A DNA stretch of 64,000 nt from RPQJ01 sp963846315 (GTDB lineage Bacteria > Pseudomonadota > Gammaproteobacteria > Steroidobacterales > Steroidobacteraceae): assembly GCA_963846315.1 (NCBI GenBank), contig CAWJVM010000017.1:186001-250000 (forward strand), read 5' to 3'. The notes beneath the pieces were generated by a model. That model worked only from the letters and a program-made list of their open reading frames with translations, did no database searches and had not been told where the DNA came from. Below are positions 17,520 to 27,377 of this stretch, piece after piece (position 1 is the first letter of the stretch; every line of letters starts with the position of its first letter). The position numbers and the translations under genes are program-made.

Positions 17520-18098
17520 TCAAGTCGCGCCGCGTTCCTGCCTCTCCTGCATGCGCTTGCGCATCTTTTCGCGCTGTTCCGGCGTTGCGTTCTCCCAGCG
17601 CTGCTTCAGCTTCTGCCGCTGTTCGGGCGTCATGCCCTGCCAGCGGTCACGCAACTGCTCGCGCTGCTCGGGCGGCAACGACTGGTACTTGTGGAAGCCG
17701 TCGCGCAGTCGTTGCTGGTCTGCCGGTGGCAGGTTGCGGAACTGCTGGTACCGCTGACGCGCCTTCTGCCGCTCCGCTGGCGGCAGGTCCTGCCACTGCT
17801 TGAATCGTTGCTGCGCCTGCGCCTGTTGCTCCGGCGTCATCTGCTGCCAGCGTTCGGCGCCCCGCGCAATTGCCTGCTGCCGCGCAGGCGGCAACTGGTT
17901 CCAGCGCTCGCGATACGGCTCGAGCACGCGTTGCTGTTCCGGCGCGAGTTGCGACCAGGGCATCCCGGCTGCGGGTGCTGCGGTCTTTGCGGCTGCCGAG
18001 CCTGCCGCGTTCGCTGCATGACTGACAGCCGGTGCCTGGCACAGGAAGCACGCCGACACGAGCAGTGCAATGAAAGGTCGCGTGAAGAAAGTGTTCAT
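17520..18098 (-). CDS. DUF3106 family secreted protein
   Basis: 192 residues from ATG 18098. A signal peptide spans about residues 1-27 (RPFIALLVSACFLCQAPAVSHA). The mature protein is a string of glutamine/arginine-rich repeats of the form LPPAERQKARQRYQQFRN, LPPEQREQLRDRWQGM and TPEQRQKLKQRWENA, the DUF3106 hallmark. This predicts an extended alpha-helical periplasmic protein. It is the last gene of an operon led by an ECF sigma factor and overlaps the preceding gene by 4 bp. Such proteins regularly accompany DUF3619 and an ECF sigma gene, but their function is unknown. Confidence 0.82.
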   Translation of the reverse strand: MNTFFTRPFIALLVSACFLCQAPAVSHAANAAGSAAAKTAAPAAGMPWSQLAPEQQRVLEPYRERWNQLPPARQQAIARGAERWQQMTPEQQAQAQQRFKQWQDLPPAERQKARQRYQQFRNLPPADQQRLRDGFHKYQSLPPEQREQLRDRWQGMTPEQRQKLKQRWENATPEQREKMRKRMQERQERGAT

Positions 18099-18391
18099 GG
18101 CTTGTGCTCCGTCGTGGCGGGCGATTGGGCAGTGCCGCGCTTTTCGGTCATCGTCGGGTTCGGCTGCCTCGGCACCACAGTGCTTGCCGTCGGCGTAAAC
18201 GCATTCGCCGCGGCATCCGCCACCAGCCAATCAGCGTCGCCGGCTTCCCAGCTGCCGAGGTACTCCAGGAAATCTACGGGCGGCGGCGCGTCCGCTGCGA
18301 CTGCCGCCGTGCCTGGCACCGTTCCTGCGGCCAGCGCCGCGAGCAGCAGTGCGCGCCTTGAATGTGCGTGAGGCGTGCGACGTCGGGGCAT
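18095..18391 (-). CDS. Small secreted protein of the ECF operon
   Basis: 98 residues from ATG 18391. A twin-arginine-like or ordinary export signal is visible (HSRRALLLAALAAGTVPGTAAVAA). The short mature part contains VDFLEYLGSWEAGDADWLV, a pattern often found in the small proteins between DUF3619 and DUF3106 genes. It begins 1 bp after the DUF3619 stop and its end overlaps the DUF3106 start (ATGA). No domain beyond the signal is recognised. Confidence 0.7.
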   Translation of the reverse strand: MPRRRTPHAHSRRALLLAALAAGTVPGTAAVAADAPPPVDFLEYLGSWEAGDADWLVADAAANAFTPTASTVVPRQPNPTMTEKRGTAQSPATTEHKP

Positions 18392-18392
18392 T

Positions 18393-18806
18393 TCAACCGA
18401 CCCCATCGTCGTCAGCGGTTTCGAGCTCGACCCAGGCGTAGAACTCGAGGTCCGCTTCGGTGGCGAGGTCGAGGTCTTCGCCCGCCATGAGCAGTTCGAG
18501 TGGGTCCTGCTGGACGTCGCTGCTCGTCGGAGTCGCGGCCACCGGCACAGGCGCTTCCATCGGCAACGGCGAACGCAGCAGCACTGCCACGGCGAGCACA
18601 CCGGCAGCAAGTGCCCCGCTGGGTACCCAGAGTGACCAGCGCCAACCGGTGCGGTGGCGTCCTGCGGCGACCACGAGCGCCTGCTGCCGCGACCGGTTCA
18701 GGCGCGAGAGCGTGGCCGAGTCGAGATCGTCGACGCCGGCCTTGAACACTTCACGTGCCTGCCGCTCTAACTCGGCATCGTCACGGTCGTCGGGCTGCTC
18801 ATTCAT
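18393..18806 (-). CDS. DUF3619-like membrane protein, possible anti-sigma partner
   Basis: 137 residues from ATG 18806. A charged N-terminal helix (NEQPDDRDDAELERQAREVF) precedes a basic stretch and one transmembrane helix at about residues 56-78 (VPSGALAAGVLAVAVLLRSP). The acidic C-terminus would be periplasmic. The layout, a cytosolic helix plus one membrane span encoded directly after an ECF sigma gene with a 4-bp overlap, fits an anti-sigma or sigma-modulating role, but no anti-sigma domain is recognised. The start choice rests on that overlap. Confidence 0.7.
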   Translation of the reverse strand: MNEQPDDRDDAELERQAREVFKAGVDDLDSATLSRLNRSRQQALVVAAGRHRTGWRWSLWVPSGALAAGVLAVAVLLRSPLPMEAPVPVAATPTSSDVQQDPLELLMAGEDLDLATEADLEFYAWVELETADDDGVG

Positions 18807-19432
18807 GTCCGTACCTCGGCAAGCTCGGCGCGCAACACCTGCAGCGCGCGGAAATAGTGTGTCTTCACGCTGCCTTCGCTGCAGCCCATCGCCGCCGCGG
18901 TGGCCGCCACGTCGAGACCCTCGAGACAACGCAGCGTGAAGGCCTCGAACTGGCGTGCCGGCAAGCCCTGCAGGGCCCGGTCCAGGTGCTGCATGGCTTC
19001 GTCCGCGGCCAGCTGTTGCAGCGGCCCAGGAGCGGCATCGGGCACCTGCTCGAGCGGATCCTCGCCCGCTTCGTGATCGCGCTGCGAAGCACCGGGCAGC
19101 CACCCGAGGAAGCGGCGGCGCACACCGTGGCGGCGCTGCAGGTCCCGGATCCCGTTGTAGAGGATCCGGTAGAACAGCGGCTTCCACTCTTCCGCCGGGC
19201 GGGCCGCATAGCTCTGCGCCAGGCGCAGCATCGCCACCTGCACGACGTCGTGCGCGTCGTCGGCGTCGCGGAGCGCGCACTGGGCGATCCGGAAGGCGCG
19301 TCGCTCGACTCCAGCCAGGAACCGGTCGAGCTCGCGTACCTGTGCTGCGTCCAGTCGATCCTCCCCGTGGTCGCGGGCTGCGTGGCCAGCATGTCGGCTG
19401 GCGCGTGCATCCAGACTAGCAAAGCCGTTCAT
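18803..19432 (-). CDS. ECF-family RNA polymerase sigma factor
   Basis: 209 residues if translation starts at ATG 19432; an ATG at 19462 would add 10. Region 2 is seen in DADDAHDVVQVAMLRLAQSY, and the linker is Pro/Ala-rich. Region 4 follows: LDRALQGLPARQFEAFTLRCLEGLDVAATAAAMGCSEGSVKTHYFRA, with helix-turn-helix. It heads a four-gene operon with overlapping starts and stops (sigma, DUF3619, small secreted protein, DUF3106), implying control of an envelope function. ECF sigma factors usually autoregulate their operon; no clear target promoter motif was identified. Confidence 0.87.
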   Translation of the reverse strand: MNGFASLDARASRHAGHAARDHGEDRLDAAQVRELDRFLAGVERRAFRIAQCALRDADDAHDVVQVAMLRLAQSYAARPAEEWKPLFYRILYNGIRDLQRRHGVRRRFLGWLPGASQRDHEAGEDPLEQVPDAAPGPLQQLAADEAMQHLDRALQGLPARQFEAFTLRCLEGLDVAATAAAMGCSEGSVKTHYFRALQVLRAELAEVRT

Positions 19433-19769
19433 GCCGTAGACTCGCGTTCGCCGCGGCTCCATCATCGTCCTGCCCGAACAACGGCTTGCGAAACAATCGG
19501 TTGACGTAGCGCGCTGCAAAAAGATGTGCACGTCCCCAGCGTGGCCCCAGGCAGAGCCGACCACCGGACTCACAAGTTGCCCGGCAGGGTGGCGAAAAGC
19601 TGCGGCATAAATGCACAACGTGCTGATTTGTATCGCGATTTTTTGCAACGGCGATTTTCTGGTCAGTTCTTGAAACTCCTCGGCGGATTCGGCACTTGGG
19701 CGACATTCACGCAAGTCATCCACAGAGTTTTCCACAGCGACTGTGGACAACTGCCTGGGGTTGGGGCCG
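19433..19769. other. Intergenic region between the ECF operon and priA
   Basis: This 337-bp gap separates two divergent genes and must contain both promoters. Apart from three DnaA-box-like 9-mers next to priA (19716-19750) I see no open reading frame, RNA structure or repeat that can be supported. Confidence 0.6.
19716..19750. promoter_or_regulatory. Cluster of three DnaA-box-like sites before priA
   Basis: Relative to TTATCCACA there are single-mismatch sites TCATCCACA (19716-19724, plus), TTTTCCACA (19728-19736, plus) and TTGTCCACA (19750-19742, minus) within 35 bp, ending 20 bp before the chosen priA start. DnaA regulates several replication genes through such boxes. Regulation of priA is inferred; the AT-rich unwinding region of an origin is not present. 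Confidence 0.45.
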
Positions 19770-21980
19770 ATGACCGGTGCCATCCTGAGCGTGGCGATCG
19801 ACGCGCCATTGCGCCGCCTGTTCGACTACCGGGCGCCGCCGTCGTCGGACTCCGAAAAACTGCAACCGGGACAACGGGTTTGGGTGCCGTTTGGCCGGCG
19901 CAAGGCCGTCGGCGTGATCGTCGCACTGCGCGATCGGTCGGACGTGCCTGAAGCCCGCTTGAAGAGTGCGCTGGCCGTCATCGACACCGAGCCCGTGCTG
20001 GACGCGACGCTGCTCGACCTCCTGTGCTGGTCCGCCGAGTACTACCGGCACCCGGTGGGTGAGGTCATCGCAGCCGCGTTACCCATCGCGCTGCGCACCG
20101 GAACGGATGCCGTAGCCACGGCCGAGCGTTGGACTCTAAGTGCCGCAGCCCGAACCGGTGAGGCGGAACCCATCGGCACGCGCGCCACCAAGTTGCGCGA
20201 ATTGGCTGAGTTCCTGGCCGGGCACGGTCCGGCTGGAGCCGCTGAACTCGGCGCGTTGTCGAATCGATGGCGGGACCACGTGCGCGAACTGGAAAAGCGC
20301 GGTTGGGTGATCCGCGTCCGCGAAGACGTCGTTGCCGCTGCAACGCTGGCGAATGCCGTCGCGCGCGAACTGGGCCCTGCCCTGACACCCGAACAGGACG
20401 CCGCGGTCGGTGCGATCGTCGCGGCGCACGGGCGCTATGCGCCGTTCGTGTTGCATGGCGTGACCGGCAGCGGCAAGACCGAGGTCTACCTGCGAGCGAT
20501 TGCCGACGTGGTCGCACGCGGCGAGCAGGCACTGGTGCTGGTGCCGGAAATCTCCCTGACACCGCAACTCGTCGCGCGCTTCGCAGCACGGTTGCCCGGA
20601 CCGCTCGCGGTGCTGCACTCGGGTCTCACCGATTCCGACCGCCTGCAGGCCTGGCGTGTTGCTCGGGCTGGCACGGCCTCGGTCATCATCGGTACGCGAT
20701 CCGCGGTGTTCGCCCCGCTGGCGCGCCCCGGATTGATCGTGATCGATGAAGAACACGATGCTTCGTACAAGCAGCAGGACGGCTTCCGCTATTCCGCACG
20801 GGACCTGGCACTGGCGCGCGCGCAGCGCCACGGCATTCCAATCGTGCTGGGCTCGGCGACGCCGTCGCTCGAGAGCCTGGAGCGTATCCGTGCCGGCCGC
20901 GCACAGCGTCTGGACCTGCCCACTCGCACCGCGGGTGCCCGGCCGCCGAGCCTGCACCTGATCGACCTGCGCGCCCATGCCGACACGCAGGGATTTGCGA
21001 CGCCGACGCTGCTCGCGATCCGACGCCACCTCGACGCAGGCGGCCAGGTGCTGATCTACCTGAACCGGCGCGGCTATGCGCCAACGCTGTTCTGCCCGGG
21101 TTGCGGCTGGGTCGCGCCCTGTCCGCGCTGCGACGCCCGGCTCACCGTGCACCAGCGGGAGCGGTCGCTCGATTGCCACCACTGCGGCACGCACCGGGCC
21201 ATCCCCGAGCTGTGCCCGGATTGCGGCGAAGCGGTCAAGCCCGTGGGGCAAGGCACCGAACGCATCGAGGAAACGCTGGCCGATTTCTTCCCCGAGATTG
21301 CGCTGGCACGGATCGACCGCGATGCCGTGCGCAAGCGCGGGACGCTCGAGGCAACGATCGAGCGAATTCACAGCGGCGAGGTGCGTTTGCTGGTCGGGAC
21401 GCAGATGCTGACCAAGGGCCACCATTTTCCGCTGGTCACGCTGGTGGTGGTGCTGAATGCGGATCAGGGTTTGTTCGGCACGGATTTCCGTGCGGCCGAG
21501 CGCCTGGCGCAGACGATCGTGCAGGTGTCGGGGCGTGCGGGGCGTGCCGAGAAGCCCGGCGAGGTGTTGATCCAGACGGAATACCCGGAGCATCCGTTGC
21601 TGCAGCAACTGGTGCACGGCGGCTACGACGCGTTCGCTGCGGCCGCGCTCATCGAGCGCGAACAGGCGCACTGGCCCCCGTTTGCCCGCGTCGCGGTCCT
21701 GCGCGCCGAGGCGCCCGGACGCGAAGCGCCGCTCGCCTTCCTCGAGCAGGCGAAGGAACTCGTCGCGACGTGTGCCGTTCCCGGTGTCGAGGTGCTTGGA
21801 CCGGCTGCAGCGCCCATGGAGCGCCGCGCGGGGCACTATCGCGCGCAGTTGCTGCTGCATGCCGCGACGCATTCACCGCTGCAGCGGCTGCTGGCACGCT
21901 GGGTGCCGCTGCTCGAAGCGGCGCCTGGCGCACGCAAGGTGCGCTGGGCGCTCGATGTCGATCCGTTGGAGCTGTTCTGA
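19770..21980 (+). CDS. priA: Primosomal replication restart helicase PriA
   Basis: 736 residues from ATG 19770; a GTG at 19743 lies inside a DnaA-like box and is less likely. The 3'-DNA-binding domain is N-terminal, Walker A is VTGSGKTEVY, and the DEAD-like box is IDEEHDASYKQ. The zinc-binding module (CPGCGWVAPCPRCD ... CHHCG ... CPDCGE, eight cysteines) interrupts the second helicase domain, which carries VGTQMLTKGHHFP and VSGRAGRAEKPG. PriA recognises stalled forks and reloads the replicative helicase. It is followed by argS and a SPOR gene, an order common in Xanthomonadales-like Gammaproteobacteria. Confidence 0.97.
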   Translation: MTGAILSVAIDAPLRRLFDYRAPPSSDSEKLQPGQRVWVPFGRRKAVGVIVALRDRSDVPEARLKSALAVIDTEPVLDATLLDLLCWSAEYYRHPVGEVIAAALPIALRTGTDAVATAERWTLSAAARTGEAEPIGTRATKLRELAEFLAGHGPAGAAELGALSNRWRDHVRELEKRGWVIRVREDVVAAATLANAVARELGPALTPEQDAAVGAIVAAHGRYAPFVLHGVTGSGKTEVYLRAIADVVARGEQALVLVPEISLTPQLVARFAARLPGPLAVLHSGLTDSDRLQAWRVARAGTASVIIGTRSAVFAPLARPGLIVIDEEHDASYKQQDGFRYSARDLALARAQRHGIPIVLGSATPSLESLERIRAGRAQRLDLPTRTAGARPPSLHLIDLRAHADTQGFATPTLLAIRRHLDAGGQVLIYLNRRGYAPTLFCPGCGWVAPCPRCDARLTVHQRERSLDCHHCGTHRAIPELCPDCGEAVKPVGQGTERIEETLADFFPEIALARIDRDAVRKRGTLEATIERIHSGEVRLLVGTQMLTKGHHFPLVTLVVVLNADQGLFGTDFRAAERLAQTIVQVSGRAGRAEKPGEVLIQTEYPEHPLLQQLVHGGYDAFAAAALIEREQAHWPPFARVAVLRAEAPGREAPLAFLEQAKELVATCAVPGVEVLGPAAAPMERRAGHYRAQLLLHAATHSPLQRLLARWVPLLEAAPGARKVRWALDVDPLELF

Positions 21981-22121
21981 ACGCTACCGGCATGCAACGC
22001 AGGTGGGCGAACGTTCGCCAAAGCGGCAAACCATCCGCGGGTGCGCTTCACACTTTGACCTCGCGTCGGCTGCCGGAATTCCCTAGACTCTCGGCAGCCT
22101 CGCCACGCTGACGGCAACATC

Positions 22122-23876
22122 TTGAAATACCTGATAGAAAAGCTCGTGCGGGACGCTCTGGGCGCCCTGCCGGAAGAACTGCGTCCGACCGAGCCGGCCA
22201 CCGGCATGGTGGTCGAGCGCACGCGCGACTCGACCCACGGCGACTTCGCGACCAACGTGGCACTGCAACTCGCCAAGGCGGCGAAGCGCAAGCCGCGCGA
22301 TCTCGCGCAGGCGATCGTCGCGGCCCTGCCGGCCAACGAACTCGTGTCGCGTGTCGAGATCGCGGGACCCGGTTTCATCAACTTTTTCCTCGCGCCCACC
22401 GCGTACCAGGCTGAGCTCGCGCGAGTCATCGACGGCGGTCGCCGCTACGGCCGCACCTCGATCGGCGCAGGCAAGAAGGTCATGGTGGAGTTCGTCTCGG
22501 CGAATCCCACCGGGCCGCTGCACGTCGGCCACGGTCGTCACGCGGCGTTCGGCGCGTCGCTCGCCAACCTGCTCGACGCCGCTGGCTTCGAAGTGTCTCG
22601 CGAGTACTACATCAACGACGCCGGCCGACAGATGGAGATCCTCGCGGCGAGCGTCTGGCTGCGTTACCTCGAAAGCTTCGGCGAACAGTTTCCGTTCCCA
22701 TCGAACGGCTATCGCGGGGACTACATCCGCCCGATCGCCAGCAAGCTGGTCGAGCGTGCGGGACGCTCGCTGCATCAGCCGGCAGCCGCGGTATTCGCCA
22801 ATCTGCCGCCCGACGCGCCCGAGGGAGACAAGGACACGTACATCGATGCCGTCATCGAGCGCGCCCGGTCGCTGCTCGGCGCAGCCGGATTTCGCCAGGC
22901 GTTCGACCTCGCGCTCACCGACATCCTCGCGGACATCCGCGACGATCTCGAGGAGTTCGGTGTCCGCTACGACAGCTGGTTCAGCGAACGCAGCCTCGAG
23001 GAGGGCGGCGCGATCGATCACGCGCTCGATCTGCTGCGAAGGAATGGCGTGGTCTACGAGAAAGATGGCGCGCAGTGGTTTCGCGCGACCGATTTCGGCG
23101 ACGAGAAGGACCGCGTCGTCGTGCGCGAGAATGGCATCAAGACCTACTTCGCCTCCGACATCGCCTATCACCTGAACAAGCGCGAGCGTGGATTCGAGCA
23201 GCTGGTCGACATCCTCGGCTCGGATCACCACGGCTACATCGCCCGCGTTCGTGCGGGACTCGAAGCCATGGGCCAGCCCGGCGATTGCCTCGATGTGCGG
23301 CTGATGCAGTTCGTCACGCTCTACCGCGGCGGCGAAAAGGTGCAGATGTCGACGCGCTCCGGCGAGTTCATCACGCTGCGCGAGTTGCGCCGCGAGGTCG
23401 GCAACGACGCCGCGCGCTTCTTCTACGTACTGCGCAGCAACGAGCAGCACCTCGACTTCGACATGCAGCTCGCCACGTCGCGGTCGAACGAGAACCCGGT
23501 GTATTACATCCAGTACGCGCACGCACGCGTGTGCAGCGTGCTGCGGCAGATGCGCGAGAAGGGCTTCGAGCACGATGAGTCGCGCGGGCGAGCCAGCCTG
23601 GATCGCCTCGCCGAGCCGCACGAGCAGGCGTTGCTCGCGACGATGAGCCGGTACCCCGAAGTGATCGAGATGGCCGCGCTGCAACGGGCACCGCACGCGC
23701 TCGTGCATTACCTGCGCGAACTCGCGACCGACTTCCACGCGTACTACAACGCGCACCAGTTCCTGGTTGCCGATGAAGCCATGCGCGACGCCCGCATCAC
23801 CCTGATCCGTGGCGTGCGGCAGGTGATCTGCAACGGCCTGTGCCTGCTCGGCGTATCGGCGCCGGAGGCGATGTGA
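22122..23876 (+). CDS. argS: Arginyl-tRNA synthetase
   Basis: 584 residues with a TTG start at 22122 (MKYLIEKLV), chosen because no ATG or GTG precedes the conserved N-terminal domain. Class I signature HVGHGRH is at residues 134-140 and the KMSKS equivalent is the ArgRS-type VQMSTRSGEF. The N-terminal tRNA-recognition domain (RDSTHGDFATNVA) and the C-terminal DALR anticodon-binding region with YAHARVCSVLRQM are present. It charges tRNA-Arg in the cytosol. The TGA stop overlaps the next start by one base. Confidence 0.96.
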   Translation: MKYLIEKLVRDALGALPEELRPTEPATGMVVERTRDSTHGDFATNVALQLAKAAKRKPRDLAQAIVAALPANELVSRVEIAGPGFINFFLAPTAYQAELARVIDGGRRYGRTSIGAGKKVMVEFVSANPTGPLHVGHGRHAAFGASLANLLDAAGFEVSREYYINDAGRQMEILAASVWLRYLESFGEQFPFPSNGYRGDYIRPIASKLVERAGRSLHQPAAAVFANLPPDAPEGDKDTYIDAVIERARSLLGAAGFRQAFDLALTDILADIRDDLEEFGVRYDSWFSERSLEEGGAIDHALDLLRRNGVVYEKDGAQWFRATDFGDEKDRVVVRENGIKTYFASDIAYHLNKRERGFEQLVDILGSDHHGYIARVRAGLEAMGQPGDCLDVRLMQFVTLYRGGEKVQMSTRSGEFITLRELRREVGNDAARFFYVLRSNEQHLDFDMQLATSRSNENPVYYIQYAHARVCSVLRQMREKGFEHDESRGRASLDRLAEPHEQALLATMSRYPEVIEMAALQRAPHALVHYLRELATDFHAYYNAHQFLVADEAMRDARITLIRGVRQVICNGLCLLGVSAPEAM

Positions 23877-24499
23877 TGGCACACAGCCGCAACGGTGCCC
23901 GCACGCTGAATCGCGATTTCAAGGATGTCCGGCGCCACGCACCGGGAACGCCGGGCCAGCCGTTCGGCGGCTGGGCAGGATTCGGCGCGGGCCTCGGTAT
24001 GGGCCTGGCGGTCGCACTCGGCGTCCATCTTTACGACCGCAACCAGGGACCCGTGCCGGCGGAGCCGATCCCCGCCCCGGCCCAGTCACCGGCGTCGGCG
24101 TCGGCCTCGGACGACGGCGCGGTGACCACCGCGGCGGACACCCCGGTCGAGCCCGAGCTCGATTTCTACGACATGCTGCCAAAGCAGGAAGTGGAGGTGC
24201 CGGGCAGTTCGGGGAAGAAGTCCACGTCGGCCGCCAGGACTCCCCTGCCCACCGGCGATGCGCTCCTGCAGGCGGGTTCGTTCAAGCAATCGACCGAAGC
24301 GGAAAAGATGCAGGCCCAGCTGGCCCTCGTCGGGATCTCGGCAAAGATCCAGCGCGCCTCCGTCGACGACGAAACGTGGTATCGCGTGCGCATCGGCCCA
24401 ATCGGCACGGTCGAGGAACTGCGCGTGATCCAGTCCAAGCTGCGCGAGGCCGAGATTTCCGCCACTGCGGTGACACCCGACGATTCCCAACTGCCCTGA
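23876..24499 (+). CDS. SPOR-domain membrane protein, FtsN-like
   Basis: 207 residues from ATG 23876, overlapping the argS stop. A basic cytosolic N-terminus is followed by one transmembrane helix at about 32-52 (GWAGFGAGLGMGLAVALGVHL), then a long Ala/Pro/Ser-rich periplasmic linker. The C-terminal SPOR domain reads LLQAGSFKQSTEAEKMQAQL, then WYRVRIGPIGTVEELRVI. SPOR domains bind denuded septal peptidoglycan, and this topology matches FtsN-type division proteins. The argS-SPOR adjacency is conserved in related bacteria and supports the assignment, though equivalence to FtsN is not proven. Confidence 0.88.
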   Translation: MAHSRNGARTLNRDFKDVRRHAPGTPGQPFGGWAGFGAGLGMGLAVALGVHLYDRNQGPVPAEPIPAPAQSPASASASDDGAVTTAADTPVEPELDFYDMLPKQEVEVPGSSGKKSTSAARTPLPTGDALLQAGSFKQSTEAEKMQAQLALVGISAKIQRASVDDETWYRVRIGPIGTVEELRVIQSKLREAEISATAVTPDDSQLP

Positions 24500-24568
24500 C
24501 GCGCGGGCCGCGCGTCGGCGGTCGCACGGGGTCCGCGCCGCAGTCGCGGGGTACGACCCAAAATAAAA

Positions 24569-24596
24569 CGGGCCCCGACGTTTCCGTCGGGGCCCG
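24569..24596 (-). terminator. Rho-independent terminator of the PEP-CTERM gene
   Basis: A perfect 12-bp stem, CGGGCCCCGACG with its complement, encloses a 4-base loop. On the minus strand it is followed by TTTTATTTT, so it terminates the leftward PEP-CTERM transcript, whose stop lies 55 bp upstream. On the plus strand no T tract follows. Confidence 0.85.
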
Positions 24597-24651
24597 GCAG
24601 ACTGCAGACCAGTGGACTGGTTCTTTTGACCGTCGTTGTTGTTGCTGGCTG

Positions 24652-25248
24652 TTACTTCGTGCGGCGACGCGCGAGGCCGAGACCCATCAGGCCCAGGCCG
24701 AGCAGTGCGAGGGTGCCCGGCTCCGGCACGGCAGCGACCTCGACGCTCAATTCGCTGGCCAGTTGCGGCGCCGGGCTGCTGTCACCCGACTTTTCGGCGC
24801 TAGCAGCCGGCACGAACAGCGGCGCAGATGCGGCGATCACCGACACGGCACTGAAGCTGTTGGCGTTGCTGCTGGCGTTGTCAGTGGCATTGCTGCTGGC
24901 GTTGTCGCTGGCAGGCACCGACGACGGCTTGGCCGTCTGTTCGGTGGTCACGGCCGAAGCCGGCTTGCACATCGCGGTCCAGGACGCCTTGAAGCGTTCG
25001 CGCTTGCCGGCGCTGAGCTTGCTCTTGTTCATCTTCCTGGCGAGCTTGGCGCACTTCTTGGCCTTCTTGCGCTGCTGCTTGATTTCCTTCTTCGACATCG
25101 CCGTCGACGTGCCCGAGGTCAGGGTGCTGGCGGTCGGCGCGCTGGAAGTCAGGGTGACCGCGCTCGCTGGAGCAGCAGCGATGGTGAGCGCCGCGATACA
25201 CGGCAGAAGTGCAAGTTTCAGAAGGTTCTTCATGTTCGAGCGGTTCAT
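24652..25248 (-). CDS. PEP-CTERM sorted secreted protein
   Basis: 198 residues from ATG 25248, which has AAGG eight bases upstream; an internal ATG at 25233 lacks a ribosome-binding site. A signal peptide (KLALLPCIAALTIAAAPASA) leads to a Lys-rich segment (SKKEIKQQRKKAKKCAKLARK). A Ser/Asn-rich low-complexity stretch with repeated NASSNA follows, and then the C-terminal sorting signal VPEPGTLALLGLGLMGLGL with RRR. PEP-CTERM tails are cut by exosortase and the proteins are linked to exopolysaccharide and floc formation. No exosortase lies in this window. A sigma-54 promoter stands just upstream, as reported for PEP-CTERM genes under PrsK/PrsR control. Confidence 0.9.
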   Translation of the reverse strand: MNRSNMKNLLKLALLPCIAALTIAAAPASAVTLTSSAPTASTLTSGTSTAMSKKEIKQQRKKAKKCAKLARKMNKSKLSAGKRERFKASWTAMCKPASAVTTEQTAKPSSVPASDNASSNATDNASSNANSFSAVSVIAASAPLFVPAASAEKSGDSSPAPQLASELSVEVAAVPEPGTLALLGLGLMGLGLARRRTK

Positions 25249-25290
25249 TAGTCGGACCTTGCGCCAAATCGTTGCACCCCACCGGGATGG

Positions 25291-25308
25291 ATGCACGGGT
25301 TGTGCCAA
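25291..25308 (-). promoter_or_regulatory. Sigma-54 promoter of the PEP-CTERM gene
   Basis: On the minus strand TTGGCACAACCCGTGCAT has a perfect -24 (TTGGCAC) and a one-mismatch -12 (GTGCA for TTGCA), with GG and GC exactly 10 bases apart. The predicted start of transcription is about 30 bases before the ATG at 25248. RpoN dependence of PEP-CTERM genes has been described in floc-forming bacteria. Confidence 0.72.
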
Positions 25309-25428
25309 TCCATAAAAAACCAATAAATTCATTAGGTTGCGTTAATGAGCTGGATGGGGGTTCAGGCAACGTGGAAAGCCCGCCGGCAATGGCTTGCTGG
25401 CTCGCACGACATAATCCATGGCTTACGA

Positions 25429-25444
25429 CGGCCGACGTCGGCCG
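25429..25444. promoter_or_regulatory. 16-bp palindrome, possible activator site
   Basis: CGGCCGACGTCGGCCG is a perfect palindrome about 120 bp upstream of the sigma-54 promoter, the usual distance for an enhancer-binding protein. The rest of the 491-bp gap 25249-25739 shows AT-rich sequence near 25310-25345 but no gene or RNA that can be supported. Confidence 0.4.
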
Positions 25445-25739
25445 GATGGCCTCGTCTGCAGGGTGACTTTGGTCATTTCGTCCCTGGTTGGGCCTTAATT
25501 CGTGACAGGCGTTCCGTTCTTGCCCGGCATTGGTGCAGCGAAGCATTTGTAAGGAAAGCCGACGGATGACCGGCCTGACGAATTCGCACGGCCGACAGGT
25601 GGGGGCCTGCGTCGGCCCGGTGCGTCACGTCCCTGCCCCGGTCCCTAGACAGCGCTTTCCCTGCTGCGGCCGACGCAGGCTCCCCTGGGTCCATCGTCCC
25701 CGAAGAGACGAGCAAGGGCGCGCCGCATATTGGACGGGA

Positions 25740-27282
<1,543 letters not shown>

Positions 27283-27377
27283 GACGTACCCGGCAACAAC
27301 CAATGGTGCTGTCGATATGCCGCGATGGGAGGTGACGCTCAAGCGGCGAATCGCGCGCTTTCGCTTAGAATGCCGGC

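Noticed and set aside
19716..19750. Chromosome origin
   Set aside because: Only three imperfect DnaA boxes, no AT-rich unwinding segment, and no dnaA, dnaN or gidA neighbours.
25249..25739. Riboswitch in the PEP-CTERM leader
   Set aside because: The sigma-54 promoter position leaves a leader of only about 30 bases, too short for an aptamer, and no cyclic-di-GMP or glycine aptamer core was found in the gap.
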